Shown in pieces: positions 1-9,643 of a stretch of DNA of 64,000 nucleotides. The notes below the pieces were generated by a model that saw nothing but the letters and a program-made list of their open reading frames with translations, searched no databases and had not been told where the DNA came from. The stretch's first letter is position 1; the number at the start of each line of letters is the position of its first letter. Position numbers and translations under genes: made by a program. This stretch comes from Neisseriaceae bacterium JH1-16 (GTDB lineage Bacteria; Pseudomonadota; Gammaproteobacteria; Burkholderiales; Chromobacteriaceae), in contig JAPDNP010000001.1 in NCBI GenBank assembly GCA_025989215.1, positions 372,001-436,000 on the forward strand. The letters run 5' to 3'.

Positions 1-2
1 TG

Positions 3-167
3 ACGCTGGGCGAGTGCTCGGTGGTCACCGCCCCCTATCTGATCGACGGGCAAGTGGTCGGCACGCTGGGCGTCGTCGGCCCGACCCGCATGGCCTACGA
101 AAAGGTCATCCCCATCGTCGACATCACCGCGCGGCTGTTGTCCGGCGCGCTGTCGCAGCACGAATGA
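3..167 (+). CDS. hrcA: Heat-inducible transcription repressor HrcA, C-terminal end only
   Basis: Only the last 54 codons are in the window; the gene enters from the left edge and ends in TGA. HrcA binds CIRCE operators and represses groE/dnaK chaperone genes. The visible tail contains the typical GAF-like end: a [22 protein letters not shown] stretch is interrupted by no stop and is followed by the [12 protein letters not shown] segment that closes HrcA proteins in many bacteria. The gene lies 50 bases upstream of mltB on the same strand. The identification rests on a short tail, so it is likely rather than certain. Confidence 0.82.
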   Translation, partial: TLGECSVVTAPYLIDGQVVGTLGVVGPTRMAYEKVIPIVDITARLLSGALSQHE

Positions 168-217
168 ACCCGGCGCGGGGGCCGTTCGGCCAACCCGCGC
201 CAGTACTGGAGTTTCAT

Positions 218-1234
218 ATGACCCGAAGCAAGACCCTGCTGGCCGCTGCCGGCCTGATTTTCGCCGGCCACGCATTCGCCGACGCGGCCTTCCTGGCCCG
301 CCCGGACGTGCAGCGCTACATCGACGAGCAGGTGGCCACCGGCCAGTTCAACCGGCCGGAGCTGGAGGCGGTGTTTGCCAATGTGGAGCTCAAGCCGAAC
401 ATCCTGAAGATTCTCGACAAACCGTCCACCTCGCGCCCCTGGTACCAGTTTCGCCCCAACCATGTGAACGAGCGCCTGGTGGCGGGTGGCGCCAAGTTTT
501 GGCGTGACAACCAGGCGGCGTTGGAGAAGGCGCAGCAGATCTACAAGGTGCCGCCACAGATGATCGCGGCGATCATCGGCATCGAGACCGGCTACGGCAG
601 CAATATGGGCAGCTTCCGCGTGGTCGACGTGCTGTCGACCATCGGTTTCGACTACCCGCGCCGTGCCGAGTATTTCCGAGGCGAGCTGACCCAGTTCCTG
701 TTGCTGGCGAAGGAGGAGCGCGCCAACCCGCTGAACTTCAAGGGCAGCTACGCCGGTGCGATGGGCATGCCGCAGTTCATGCCATCCAGCTATCGTAAGT
801 GGGCGGTCGACTTCGACGGTAACGGTCATCGCGATATCTGGACCGATCGCAGCGACGCGATCGGCAGCGTCGCGCACTACTTCGCCAACTTCGGCTGGAT
901 CGGTGGCGACGACATCATCGTACCGGCGCAGGTAACCCCTGGCCCGCAGATCGACAAGCTGGTGGCCGACAAATTCAACCTGCACTATACGGTGGGCGAA
1001 CTCAAGCAGATGGGCATCACCCCGCAGGCTCCGCTGCGCGACGACGTGAAGGCGGTGCTGGTGCCGCTGGAAACCTCGCCGGGTGTGACCGAGTACTGGC
1101 TGGGCCTCAACAATTTCTTCGTGATCACCCGCTACAACCGCAGCACGCTGTACGCCAAGGCGGCCGAGGAGTTGGCCGAAGCGATCCGCGAGCGCTACTA
1201 CGCCGAACAGTTCGCCCCGCGCCAGGCGCAATAA
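218..1234 (+). CDS. mltB: Lytic murein transglycosylase B
   Basis: 338 aa. It cleaves the MurNAc-GlcNAc bond of peptidoglycan with 1,6-anhydro product formation and acts in the periplasm. I chose the ATG at 218 because the protein then begins with a clean signal peptide (MTRSKTLLAAAGLIFAGHAF, cleavage near residue 21-22), whereas the upstream in-frame extension is charged and overlaps hrcA. The catalytic glutamate is Glu123 in the GIETGYGSN motif typical of the SLT-B family. No lipobox cysteine is visible, so this looks like a soluble periplasmic form rather than a lipoprotein. It ends 16 bases before dnaX. A copy of the GTTGGCCGAA repeat lies inside it at 1171. Confidence 0.93.
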   Translation: MTRSKTLLAAAGLIFAGHAFADAAFLARPDVQRYIDEQVATGQFNRPELEAVFANVELKPNILKILDKPSTSRPWYQFRPNHVNERLVAGGAKFWRDNQAALEKAQQIYKVPPQMIAAIIGIETGYGSNMGSFRVVDVLSTIGFDYPRRAEYFRGELTQFLLLAKEERANPLNFKGSYAGAMGMPQFMPSSYRKWAVDFDGNGHRDIWTDRSDAIGSVAHYFANFGWIGGDDIIVPAQVTPGPQIDKLVADKFNLHYTVGELKQMGITPQAPLRDDVKAVLVPLETSPGVTEYWLGLNNFFVITRYNRSTLYAKAAEELAEAIRERYYAEQFAPRQAQ

Positions 1235-1250
1235 GGTAGAATCCGCCGCC

Positions 1251-3221
1251 ATGAGTTACCAAGTACTTGCCCGCAAGTGGCGTCCCAAGCGCTTTGCCGA
1301 CCTGGTCGGCCAGGAGCATGTGGTGCGTGCGCTGTCCAACGCGCTGGCCGACAACCGCTTGCACCACGCCTACCTGCTCACCGGCACCCGCGGCGTGGGC
1401 AAGACCACTATCGCGCGCATTCTGGCCAAGAGCCTGAACTGCGAGACCGGCGTCACCGCCGAGCCGTGCGGCGTCTGCAGCGCCTGCACCCAGATCGACG
1501 CCGGCCGTTTCGTCGACCTGCTGGAGATCGACGCCGCGTCCAATACCGGCATCGACAACATCCGCGAGGTGCTGGAGAACGCCCAGTACGCGCCGACAGC
1601 CGGGCGCTTCAAGGTCTACATCATCGACGAAGTGCACATGCTGTCCAAAAGCGCCTTCAACGCGATGCTGAAGACGCTGGAAGAGCCGCCTGCACACGTC
1701 AAATTCATTCTCGCCACTACCGACCCGCAGAAGGTGCCGGTCACGGTGCTGAGCCGCTGCCTGCAGTTTTCGCTGCGCAATATGACGCCGCAGCAGGTGT
1801 CGGCGCATCTGGCGCATGTACTCGACGTGGAGGCGCTGCCGTATGAGGCACCCGCGCTGGCGCTGCTTGGCCGCGCCGCATCAGGCTCGATGCGCGATGC
1901 GCTCAGCCTGCTCGACCAGGCGATCGCCTACGGCGTCGGCCGGGTCGAGGAAAGCGGTGTGCGCGCCATGCTCGGCGCGGTCGACCGCCGTTACCTGTTC
2001 ACCCTGCTCGACGCGCTGGCGGCGGGCGAGGGCGCGCAGCTGATCGCCGAGGCCGAAGCGTTGGCCGAACGCGGCATCGGCTTCGACAGCGCGCTGGCCG
2101 AGATCGCCGCGGTGCTGCAGCAGATCGCGCTCTATCAGACGGTGCCGGCGGCGCTGCCGGACGACGAACCGGAGCGCGATGCCATCGTCGCGTTGGCCGC
2201 CGCGCTGAGTCCGGAAGACGTCCAGCTCTACTACCAGATTGCGCTGCACGGCCGCAAAGACCTGCCGCTGGCGCCGGACGAGCACGCCGGCTTCTCGATG
2301 ACGCTGCTGCGCATGCTGGCGTTCCGCCCCTTGTCGCTGGATGCGGTAGCGAGCGAAGCGCCTGCTGCGGCGTCGGTCGCTCGCCCTGTTTCGGCTAACC
2401 CGGTGCCGAGCGCGCCGACGGCGAGCGGGCAGGGCGCCGCCGCTGCGGCGCGTGCGGTGCTGGCCCGTGCCGGTGGCCGCGACGACGCTCAGAGCGCTGC
2501 GCGGCCGTCCGAGCCGCGCGACCCGGAACCCGAGCCCGCGCGATCTGCGCCGGCAGCTAGACCGACCCCCCCTGCCGCACCGGTGAGGCAGCCTGAGCCG
2601 GTGGCCCCAGTGGTCTCTGCGGTTACAACCGAGCCGGTCGATCTGCCGTGGGCGTCGGATAACGAGCCGCCTCCGCCGCCACCCCCGCCCGAAGAGTGGG
2701 GCGAGCCGGTGAACGTCGCGCAGTACGAGGAGTCGGTGCGTCGTGCCGAGCCGGAGCCGGTGAGCACGCCAGAACCCGTCGCAGCGCCTGCGGTCGAACC
2801 GGTTCGCCGTCGTCCGCCGGCCGATGCTGGTTTCGACGACTGGGGCGCATTGGCGCTGGAGCTGGCGCCGCAACTGGGCGCCGCGCAGATGCTGGCGCTC
2901 AATACGGTGCTGCTGCAACGTGACGGCACGCACTGGACCTTCGCCGTGTCGAAGCAGTTCGCCAATAATCCGGCGAGCAATCGCGATCGGGTGGAGAAGC
3001 TGCGCAGTGTGTTGTCCGAGCATTTGGGCGAAGCGCTGCAGGTCGAGCTGGTGGTGCAGGACGACGCCGGCGACACCCCGGCAATGCAGCGTGCGCGTTA
3101 TAAAGAAGAACAGCTGGTGGCCGCCGAGGCCTCGCTGCGTCAGGACCCAGTGGTCAAAGCAATGGAGCGCGAATTCGGCGCCAAGTTGTTGACCGATACC
3201 ATTCAACCTATCCAGGAGTAA
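1251..3221 (+). CDS. dnaX: DNA polymerase III subunits gamma/tau
   Basis: 656 aa. The clamp-loader ATPase of the replicative polymerase. The N-terminal AAA+ module shows Walker A GTRGVGKT (residues 45-52), zinc-binding Cys64, Cys73, Cys76 and Cys79, and the Walker B/DEVH box at 126-129. A Pro/Ala/Glu-rich linker (about 370-510, including a run of prolines) leads to the tau C-terminal region that contacts polymerase alpha and the helicase. I see no A-AAA-AAG-type slippery heptamer, so a gamma form made as in E. coli is not predicted. ybaB follows after 5 bases and recR is close behind, the classic recombination/replication cluster. Confidence 0.97.
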   Translation: MSYQVLARKWRPKRFADLVGQEHVVRALSNALADNRLHHAYLLTGTRGVGKTTIARILAKSLNCETGVTAEPCGVCSACTQIDAGRFVDLLEIDAASNTGIDNIREVLENAQYAPTAGRFKVYIIDEVHMLSKSAFNAMLKTLEEPPAHVKFILATTDPQKVPVTVLSRCLQFSLRNMTPQQVSAHLAHVLDVEALPYEAPALALLGRAASGSMRDALSLLDQAIAYGVGRVEESGVRAMLGAVDRRYLFTLLDALAAGEGAQLIAEAEALAERGIGFDSALAEIAAVLQQIALYQTVPAALPDDEPERDAIVALAAALSPEDVQLYYQIALHGRKDLPLAPDEHAGFSMTLLRMLAFRPLSLDAVASEAPAAASVARPVSANPVPSAPTASGQGAAAAARAVLARAGGRDDAQSAARPSEPRDPEPEPARSAPAARPTPPAAPVRQPEPVAPVVSAVTTEPVDLPWASDNEPPPPPPPPEEWGEPVNVAQYEESVRRAEPEPVSTPEPVAAPAVEPVRRRPPADAGFDDWGALALELAPQLGAAQMLALNTVLLQRDGTHWTFAVSKQFANNPASNRDRVEKLRSVLSEHLGEALQVELVVQDDAGDTPAMQRARYKEEQLVAAEASLRQDPVVKAMEREFGAKLLTDTIQPIQE

Positions 3222-3226
3222 CACCG

Positions 3227-3565
3227 ATGTTTGGCAAAGGTGGCATCGCCGGCCTGATGAAGCAGGCCCAGCAAATGCAGGAAAACATGAAGAAAGCCCA
3301 GGAAGAGCTGGGCACCATCGAAGTCGAAGGCCAGGCCGGTGCCGGCATGGTCAAGGTGGTGATGAACTGCCAGCACGCGGTGAAACGCGTCAGCATCGAC
3401 GACAGCCTGCTCGCCGACGCCGGTGAGGACAAGGAAATGCTGGAAGACCTGATCGCCGCCGCGTTGAACGACGCGGTGCGCAAGGTGGAAACCACCACCC
3501 AGGAAAAGATGGCCGGCTTCAGCCAGGGCCTGAACCTGCCGGCAGGCATGAAGCTGCCGTTCTGA
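3227..3565 (+). CDS. ybaB: Nucleoid-associated protein YbaB/EbfC
   Basis: 112 aa, the usual length for the family. It is a small dimeric DNA-binding protein associated with the nucleoid. The N-terminal helix rich in Met/Gln/Lys ([18 protein letters not shown]), the central [11 protein letters not shown] strand and the [14 protein letters not shown] helix are characteristic. A ribosome-binding site AGGAG lies 10 bases upstream of the ATG. It sits between dnaX and recR as in most proteobacteria, with the SRPBCC gene inserted before recR. Confidence 0.96.
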   Translation: MFGKGGIAGLMKQAQQMQENMKKAQEELGTIEVEGQAGAGMVKVVMNCQHAVKRVSIDDSLLADAGEDKEMLEDLIAAALNDAVRKVETTTQEKMAGFSQGLNLPAGMKLPF

Positions 3566-3569
3566 TCGC

Positions 3570-4037
3570 ATGACCCGGTTCCGCCACTTCACCCTGCGAC
3601 AGTGGCTTCCCGCACCGCCCGAGGCGGTGTGGGCCCGGGTTGTCACACCGGCCGGCATCAACGACGAGCTGTTCCCCTGGATCAGCATGTCGCTGCCGGC
3701 CGCCTCTTTGCCGCCCGGCGCTTCGGCCAACCTGGCGGTCGGCCGTTGCTGGCTGCGCCTCTTCGGCGTGCTGCCGTTCGACTACGACGACCTGTTCATT
3801 GCCCGGCTCGTACCATTCTCCTTCGACGAGCGTTCACGCATGCTGGCGCAGCGCCATTGGCTGCACCGCCGCCGTGTCCGCGCGGTGGATGGCGGCACCG
3901 AACTGGTCGATCGGATCGGCTTCGTGCCGAGTCTGCCCTGGCTCGCCGCTGTTTACCTGCCGCTGGTGCGCGCGGTGTTCCGCTGGCGTCATCGCCGGCT
4001 GCGCCGCCATTTTTCCGACTTTCCTGTGCCTCGATGA
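3570..4037 (+). CDS. SRPBCC-like hypothetical protein
   Basis: 155 aa, function unknown. The start ([21 protein letters not shown]) and the alternating strand pattern resemble the START/SRPBCC ligand-binding fold, where an N-terminal strand and 'P-x-x-x-V-W' helix open the domain. The C-terminus is strongly basic ([11 protein letters not shown]). It starts 4 bases after ybaB and its stop overlaps the recR ATG by 4 bases, so it is in the dnaX-recR operon. No enzyme residues can be assigned. Confidence 0.72.
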   Translation: MTRFRHFTLRQWLPAPPEAVWARVVTPAGINDELFPWISMSLPAASLPPGASANLAVGRCWLRLFGVLPFDYDDLFIARLVPFSFDERSRMLAQRHWLHRRRVRAVDGGTELVDRIGFVPSLPWLAAVYLPLVRAVFRWRHRRLRRHFSDFPVPR

Positions 4038-4636
4038 AGAACCCGCCCTCGCTCGACCAACTGATTTCCGCCCTCAAGGTGCTGCCCGGTGTCGGCCCTA
4101 AATCGGCACAGCGCATGGCCTACCACCTGTTGCAGCGCGACAAGGCCGGTGCCGACAAGCTGGCGCGTGCGCTCGATCGCGCGCTGACCCAGCTGACCCA
4201 CTGTGAGCGTTGCAATACCTTCAGTGAAACGACGCTGTGCAATGTCTGCGCCGACGAGAAGCGCCGACAGGACACGCTGATGGTGGTCGAGATGCCGGCC
4301 GACCTCGCCAACCTGGAGCAGTCGCAGTGCTATGACGGGCTGTATTTCGTCTTGATGGGACGGGTATCGCCGATGGAGGGGATCGGTCCCAACGATATCG
4401 CGCTGGCCAAGCTGATCACCCGGGCGCTCGACGGCACGGTGGAGGAGGTGATCATCGCCACCAACTTCACCGCCGAAGGCGAGGCGACCGCTCACGTGAT
4501 CAGCGAGTTGCTGAAGGACAAGGGGGTCAAGCTGACGCGGATTGCCCGCGGCCTGCCGGTCGGGGGCGAGCTGGAATACGTCGATCTGGGGACCCTGGCA
4601 CAAGCGGTGTACGAGCGACGCAGCCTGTCGCGCTGA
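4034..4636 (+). CDS. recR: Recombination mediator RecR
   Basis: 200 aa, normal length. With RecO/RecF it loads RecA at single-strand gaps. The N-terminal helix-hairpin-helix ([20 protein letters not shown], residues 15-34) is followed by a C4 zinc finger (Cys57, Cys60, Cys69, Cys72) and a Toprim domain beginning MVVEMPADL and including the [18 protein letters not shown] segment. The ATG at 4034 overlaps the previous stop (ATGA), which suggests translational coupling. An intrinsic terminator follows 18 bases downstream. Confidence 0.97.
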   Translation: MKNPPSLDQLISALKVLPGVGPKSAQRMAYHLLQRDKAGADKLARALDRALTQLTHCERCNTFSETTLCNVCADEKRRQDTLMVVEMPADLANLEQSQCYDGLYFVLMGRVSPMEGIGPNDIALAKLITRALDGTVEEVIIATNFTAEGEATAHVISELLKDKGVKLTRIARGLPVGGELEYVDLGTLAQAVYERRSLSR

Positions 4637-4654
4637 GTGCGATGGTGCAAAAAG

Positions 4655-4681
4655 AAAGCCGGCCAAAGTGCCGGCTTTCAT
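4655..4681 (+). terminator. Rho-independent terminator after recR
   Basis: Perfect 9-bp stem AAAGCCGGC / GCCGGCTTT around a CAAAGT loop, ending in a short T run. It closes the dnaX-ybaB-recR transcription unit. The 236 bases from here to the next gene hold no recognisable gene. Confidence 0.85.
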
Positions 4682-4917
4682 TCTGTCCGATAGTCCTCGT
4701 GTGGAATCGAGATTCGCAGTGTGGTTTTGCATGCGACAAAGTAGCTTGATCGCAAGTAAATGCATGGATTCTTGGGCTATGGGCTTCGCAACGGCGGGGC
4801 TTTGTCATATCTTTGTGCTAAGACATTGTCGGGCGTTGCCGCCATGCCCTTCAAGGGCAGGGGAGGAAGGAGAGGCGCTCGATCCAACCAAGCTGTAACC
4901 ACAAGGGAGGAATCACC

Positions 4918-5103
4918 ATGTCAGAAAATCTGTCGCTCGCGGATACTTTTAACCTGAAACACACCACCGATCTGACCGAGCTCGTCGAGCGTGTCGCCAG
5001 TGCCAAGGAGCACTTGGCCAGCCTGCGCAACGATGCCCAGCAGTTGCCGGGCGGCGCTGCGCTGGTCGCCAAGATCGACGCGATCACCGGCCTGTTCGAC
5101 TAA
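4918..5103 (+). CDS. Small hypothetical protein, 61 aa
   Basis: 61 aa of unknown function. It begins MSENLSLADTFNLKHTTD and is mostly predicted helix with a heptad-like LTELVERVASAKEHLASL stretch, ending LITGLFD-like. Reality is supported by a strong ribosome-binding site (AGGGAGGA, 6-7 bases before ATG) and a terminator 22 bases after the stop, so it is a monocistronic unit. No signal peptide or cysteines. I do not recognise a family. Confidence 0.75.
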   Translation: MSENLSLADTFNLKHTTDLTELVERVASAKEHLASLRNDAQQLPGGAALVAKIDAITGLFD

Positions 5104-5125
5104 GCGTCGGCCCGACCGATACGAC

Positions 5126-5150
5126 AAGCCCCGCGTCAGCGGGGCTTTTT
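5126..5150. terminator. Terminator between the 61-aa gene and the methyltransferase remnant
   Basis: Perfect 9-bp stem AAGCCCCGC / GCGGGGCTT with GTCA loop followed by TTTTT on the plus strand. It terminates the 61-aa gene and, lying 3' of the converging minus-strand gene, may serve both. Confidence 0.85.
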
Positions 5151-5161
5151 CATGTGGGGGA

Positions 5162-5967
5162 TTAGCGTCGGACTGCGCGAGTAGCAAGAAAGGTCGGCAT
5201 GAAGCGATCGACCACGAAGCGCGGATTGGGCTGTTCGTCTTCGTAGAAACCGTCGATCGCGAAACCTGCCGCGATCTGGCCGCCGATCAGATCGGTCAGC
5301 GTGTGGCCGAAGACGAGGGCCTCCTGTCGGTCGCGGCGCTGCGCCAGCACGCCGGGGGCGAGGTCGGTCAGGTCCGAGTAGGGCAGCCGGTAGCATGGCC
5401 GGACCAACCCCTGTTCGGCATAGCTTGGGTCACGGTCGCCGATGAACACTACCGGGTTGTAGAAACTGGCCAGCAGCACGCCGCCCGGTTTCAGCACCCG
5501 ATGGCATTCCCTCCAGACCGGGCGTACGTCGGGCACGTAGAGGTTGGAGATCGGGTGGAAGACCAGATCGAACTGCGCATCGGAAAATGTCGCGAGATTG
5601 CACATATCGCCCTGCACCGTTTCCAGCGCCAACCCATCACGCTCGGCGACCATCCGGTCGTGGCCCAGCTGTTCGGCCGATAGGTCGAACACGGTGACCC
5701 TGGCTCCGGCTGCGGCGAGAATCGGCGCCTGCTGCCCGCCTGCCGAAGCCAGGCACGATCCCGCACTTCGCCGAGCCAGTCCCGTGGTAGCGGCCGGGGA
5801 GTCAGGTGCACTTGCCATCGCCCGTCACGGGCGGCCGCGACCAGTTCGCTGCTGACCGGGCGCGACCACTCGCACTGCTGGGCTGCCTGACGGTCCCATG
5901 CCGCGCGATTATGGCTCAGGATGTCGATGTCAGGCTGCAGTGTGTCATTGCCCATGCGGGTCTCCAT
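5162..5967 (-). pseudogene. SAM-dependent methyltransferase, single frameshift
   Basis: Two overlapping minus-strand frames make one class I methyltransferase of about 267 aa. The N-terminal part starts at ATG 5967 (METRMGNDTLQPDID) and runs through LPRDWLGEVR. The rest, in another frame, begins GSCLASAGGQQAPILAAAGARVTVFDLS, which contains the SAM-binding motif I (CLASAGGQQ) and acidic motif II (VFDLS), and ends at 5162. Adding one G to the GGG run (plus-strand CCC at 5760-5762) would restore the frame to ...GEVRGSCLASAGG. So there is a one-base deletion in the genome or a sequencing error. The substrate is unknown. Confidence 0.8.
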
Positions 5968-5997
5968 GACCGCTGGTCATCATCGCCAGTGGGAAAA

Positions 5998-8568
5998 TCA
6001 GACGGACAATACCTGTAGCAGATCCGACTCCAGCGACAGCAGGGTCTTCGATTCCTTCAACCCCGTGCCGGACAGCAGGAAGGAGTCCTCCACCCGTCCG
6101 CCGAGTGTCATGATCTTGGCCGAATGCACGTCGAGCCGGTAGTCGGACAAGAGCTTGGTCAGCTGGGCCAATAGACCCGGCCGGTCGCCGGCGACGATGG
6201 ACAGCACGTAATAGTCCTCGCGGTCGTCGGGGCGGATCTGTACCTGCGGCTGGATAGGGAAGTGCTTCAGGTGACGGCTGATGCGGCCCTGCGGCGGCAT
6301 GGCGATCGGGCCGGTGTCCTGGATGGCGGCGCCGAGCTCGAACTCGATGAAGTTGATCAGGTCGCGATAGTCGCCGTCGTGGTGCTCGGGAATGAACACG
6401 TGGAAGGTGTCGAGCGCGTAGCCGTGACGGCTGGTGTAGACCTTGGCGTCGACGATGCTATAGCGGGTGCGGCCGAAGAAGGCGCAGATGCGCGCAAACA
6501 GTTCGGGGCGGTCGTGGGCGTAGACCAGCACCTGGATGCCCTCGTGGCCTTCGGCCAACCTAGCGCGCACCATCGGCTCGTCGACATGGACGAAGCGGTT
6601 GAGCAGGCGCGCATGCCAGGCGATCTCCTTGGCCTCGTGCCGCAGGAAGTACACGGTGTCTAGCTCTTTCCAGAGCTTTTCCTCGGCGCCTTCCGGCACT
6701 GCGAACAGCCGCAAGATCGAGCGGGCCTGCGCCTTGCGTTCCTCCAGCTCCGACTCGACGTCGATGCCGCCGCGTTTGAGTACGCGCAGGGTGGCGTGGT
6801 ACAGGTCCTCGAGCAGCTTGCCCTTCCAGGCGTTCCACACCTTGGGGCTGGTGCCGCGGATATCGGCGACGGTCAGCAGGTACAGCGCGGTCAGACGACG
6901 TGGCGTTACGACGATGTCGGCGAAGCGCTGCACCACTTCGGGGTCGTAGATGTCTTCCTTCTGCGCGATGCTGGACATGGTCAGGTGCTGGCCGACCAGC
7001 CACTCGACCAGGTCGGTGTCGTCGGCCGACAGGCCATGACTTTCGCAGAACTGGCGGGCGTCGCTCCTGCCCAGTTCGGAGTGGTTGCCGCCGCGACCCT
7101 TGGCGATGTCGTGGAACAGGCCGGCGAAATACAGCAGCTCCGGCTTGTCGAAGTCGTTGATCAGTCGCGACAGGAACGGGTATTCGTGATTGAACGCGGG
7201 TACCGCGAAACGGCGCAGGTTGCGCACCACCATCAGGATGTGTTCGTCGACGGTATAGACGTGGAACAGGTCGTGCTGCATCTGGCCGACGATGCGGCCG
7301 AACGATGGCAGGTATTTGCCGAGCACACCGTACAAATTCATCCGCCGCAGGCTGCGCGTCAGGCCCGGCTCGCGGAACAGCTGCAGGAACAGCGCGTGGT
7401 TCTTCGGGTTGTGGCGGAAGCGCTCGTTGATGCGGCTGCGGGCATGCCATAGAGCGCGCAGCGCACGTGGCGCGAATCCAGTCAGTTCCGGGTGGCGTTG
7501 CAGTAGTAAGAAGGCCTCGAAGATCGCCGACGGCTCGCGCTCGAAGGTGTCCGGCGTGCTGATCGCCAGCATGTCGTTGACGCTGTAGAAGCGTTCGTTC
7601 AGCGTCTGGGTGATGCGCGGCACCGGTGAGTAGAGCCGGCCGCGCAGATTGGGCAGCAGGATGCCGTTGAGTTGGATCACCGTGTGTGCGGCGCGGAAAT
7701 AGAGCTGCATCAGCTGCTCGCTGGCGCGCTTGCCGGGCTCGTCGACTAGGTCCCAGCTGCGGGCGACCGTCTGCTGCAGGTCGAAGATCAAGCGGTCTTC
7801 GCGGCGGTTGGCGGCCAGGTGCAGATCGATACGTAAGCGCTCGAGCTGGCGCACGCTGTGCTGCAACAGCCGGCTCTCGGCGGCGGTGAGGATGCCGCGT
7901 CGCACCAGGGCGTCCCAGTTGTCGCCCAGGCCGATCGCCTTGCTGATCCACAGGATGGTCTGCAGGTCGCGCAGCCCGCCCGGACCCTCCTTGACGTTCG
8001 GCTCCAGATTGTTGGCGACGCCGAAGTAGCGGTTGTGGCGCTGTTGCTGTTCCAACTGCTTGGCTTCGATAAAGGAGAAGACGTCGCGGCGCAGCGAGAG
8101 CGCCCGGTTGAGCGTCTCGTGCAGCGGGACGTTGCCGGCGAGCAGGCGGTTTTCCAGTAGGGTGGTTTCGACGGTGACGTCGGCGTCGGCCTCATTCAGA
8201 CACTCGGTGGTGGTGCGCACGCTGTGGCCGACTTCCAGGCCGATATCCCAGAGCAGGCCGATGAATTGCTCGATGGTGGGGCTGAGCCCGGCCGGAACCG
8301 GCTCGGGCAGCAGGATCAACAGATCGATGTCGGAATACGGGAACAGCTCGCCGCGGCCGTAGCCGCCGACCGCGACCAGCGAGGCTTGCTGGCCCAGCGG
8401 CAGGCTCTGCCAGACCGAGCGCAGCGTCTGGTCGACCAACTGGCTGAGCTGTCGCAGCAGCGCACGCGAATCGCGCTTGCTGGCATAGACGGCGAACAGC
8501 GCCGCGCGCCGTTCGGCCAACTGGTTACGCCACTGGCGGGTCAGGTCGAACGGGGCGGCTTGGTTCAT
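5998..8568 (-). CDS. glnD: Bifunctional PII uridylyltransferase / uridylyl-removing enzyme
   Basis: 856 aa, full length. It is the primary nitrogen sensor and adds or removes UMP on PII proteins according to glutamine level. Domains in order: nucleotidyltransferase with GGYGRGELFPYSDID (68-82), PII-UTase linker, HD phosphohydrolase (FHDIAKGRGGNHSELG, around 470), and two C-terminal ACT domains (about 680-760 and 785-856) that bind glutamine. It starts one base after lptG ends, so it is the third gene of lptF-lptG-glnD. Its partner GlnE is also in this window. Two copies of the 10-mer repeat (6550, 8512) fall inside. Confidence 0.97.
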   Translation of the reverse strand: MNQAAPFDLTRQWRNQLAERRAALFAVYASKRDSRALLRQLSQLVDQTLRSVWQSLPLGQQASLVAVGGYGRGELFPYSDIDLLILLPEPVPAGLSPTIEQFIGLLWDIGLEVGHSVRTTTECLNEADADVTVETTLLENRLLAGNVPLHETLNRALSLRRDVFSFIEAKQLEQQQRHNRYFGVANNLEPNVKEGPGGLRDLQTILWISKAIGLGDNWDALVRRGILTAAESRLLQHSVRQLERLRIDLHLAANRREDRLIFDLQQTVARSWDLVDEPGKRASEQLMQLYFRAAHTVIQLNGILLPNLRGRLYSPVPRITQTLNERFYSVNDMLAISTPDTFEREPSAIFEAFLLLQRHPELTGFAPRALRALWHARSRINERFRHNPKNHALFLQLFREPGLTRSLRRMNLYGVLGKYLPSFGRIVGQMQHDLFHVYTVDEHILMVVRNLRRFAVPAFNHEYPFLSRLINDFDKPELLYFAGLFHDIAKGRGGNHSELGRSDARQFCESHGLSADDTDLVEWLVGQHLTMSSIAQKEDIYDPEVVQRFADIVVTPRRLTALYLLTVADIRGTSPKVWNAWKGKLLEDLYHATLRVLKRGGIDVESELEERKAQARSILRLFAVPEGAEEKLWKELDTVYFLRHEAKEIAWHARLLNRFVHVDEPMVRARLAEGHEGIQVLVYAHDRPELFARICAFFGRTRYSIVDAKVYTSRHGYALDTFHVFIPEHHDGDYRDLINFIEFELGAAIQDTGPIAMPPQGRISRHLKHFPIQPQVQIRPDDREDYYVLSIVAGDRPGLLAQLTKLLSDYRLDVHSAKIMTLGGRVEDSFLLSGTGLKESKTLLSLESDLLQVLSV

Positions 8569-8569
8569 G

Positions 8570-9643
8570 CTAGCGACGCTCCTGCTTGGCGATCAGTGCG
8601 ACGCCGGCCACGAGGAAGGTCAGCGTCGGCAGGGTGGCGGACATGATCGGGTTCCAGTCGTACAAGAGGCCGAGGAAGCCGAACAGGCGGTTGGTGAAGT
8701 GAAAGCCGATCCCCAGGCAGATGCCGAGGAACAGGCGCACACCGAGCTGGCCGTGGCGGCGCTGCTGCGGTGTGAAAGCCAGTGCCACCAGCGCCATCGA
8801 CAGGCAGGCCAGCGGGTAGAACAGCTTGCTCCACAGCGCGATGTCGTAGCGCTGGGTCTTCTGCTTGTTCGACTCCAGATGCTGGATGTATTTCAACAGG
8901 TTATGCGCCGACATCTGCTCGGGCACCACCAGCAATACGTTGAGGATATCCGGCTGGATCACCGACTGCCAGTCGTAGTGCGGGTAGGTCTTGGCGATGG
9001 TGCGGTCGGGCTCGACCACGGTCTCGCGCAGATTATCCAGCGTCCAGTGCCCCTTGCCATTGTAGTGGCCGCGCTCGGCCTGCTGGCTCTTCACCAGCCG
9101 GTAGTCGTCGTCGTACTGGTAGATGCGCACCGATAGCAGGGTATTGTCCGGCAGCATCTCGCCGACGTTGATCAGGTGGTTGTTGTCCTTCACCCAGATG
9201 CCGGAGCGGAAGTCCTGTGCCACCATCGAGCGAGTGGCCTGCAGGCGCGCCCGTTCCGCCTTCTGTTCGGCCAACGGCGAGATGAACTCGCCGAGCAGCA
9301 CGGTCAGCACTGCGAAGATCATGCCGAACATCACCAGCGTGCCGGCGATCTGCGCCAGCGATACGCCGCTGGTGCGAATCACCGTGTATTCGCTGTGGGT
9401 GGCCAACTGAGTCATGGCGACCATGCCGCCGATCAGCACCGCTAGCGGCATCAGTTCATAGGCATGGCCCGGCATCAGCAGCGCAACGTAGCTGATCATC
9501 GAGCCGAAGCCGTAATTGCCCTTGCCGAGCGAGCCCACTTCCTTGACCACGTCGAAGAAGGCATACAGGCCCAGCAGGGCGATCAGGGCGAACAGGGTCG
9601 ATGAGGACAGCTGGGTGATCAGGTAACGACGAATCAATTTCAT
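8570..9643 (-). CDS. lptG: LPS export ABC transporter permease LptG
   Basis: 357 aa. Inner-membrane permease of the LptB2FG complex that extracts lipopolysaccharide and hands it to the periplasmic bridge. The N-terminus (MKLIRRYLITQLSSSTLFAL) and six predicted membrane helices, three at each end around a periplasmic beta-jellyroll, fit the family. Its ATG overlaps the lptF stop by 4 bases. A copy of the 10-mer repeat at 9266 encodes PLAEQ in this gene. Confidence 0.95.
   Translation of the reverse strand: MKLIRRYLITQLSSSTLFALIALLGLYAFFDVVKEVGSLGKGNYGFGSMISYVALLMPGHAYELMPLAVLIGGMVAMTQLATHSEYTVIRTSGVSLAQIAGTLVMFGMIFAVLTVLLGEFISPLAEQKAERARLQATRSMVAQDFRSGIWVKDNNHLINVGEMLPDNTLLSVRIYQYDDDYRLVKSQQAERGHYNGKGHWTLDNLRETVVEPDRTIAKTYPHYDWQSVIQPDILNVLLVVPEQMSAHNLLKYIQHLESNKQKTQRYDIALWSKLFYPLACLSMALVALAFTPQQRRHGQLGVRLFLGICLGIGFHFTNRLFGFLGLLYDWNPIMSATLPTLTFLVAGVALIAKQERR

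Noticed and set aside
95-1252. Long open frame on the minus strand opposite mltB
   Set aside because: It is the antisense of a clear lytic transglycosylase, is Arg/His/Gln-rich as expected for a shadow in GC-rich DNA, and shows no domain.
1251-3221. Programmed frameshift in dnaX making gamma
   Set aside because: No slippery A-rich heptamer with a following stem was found in the linker region.
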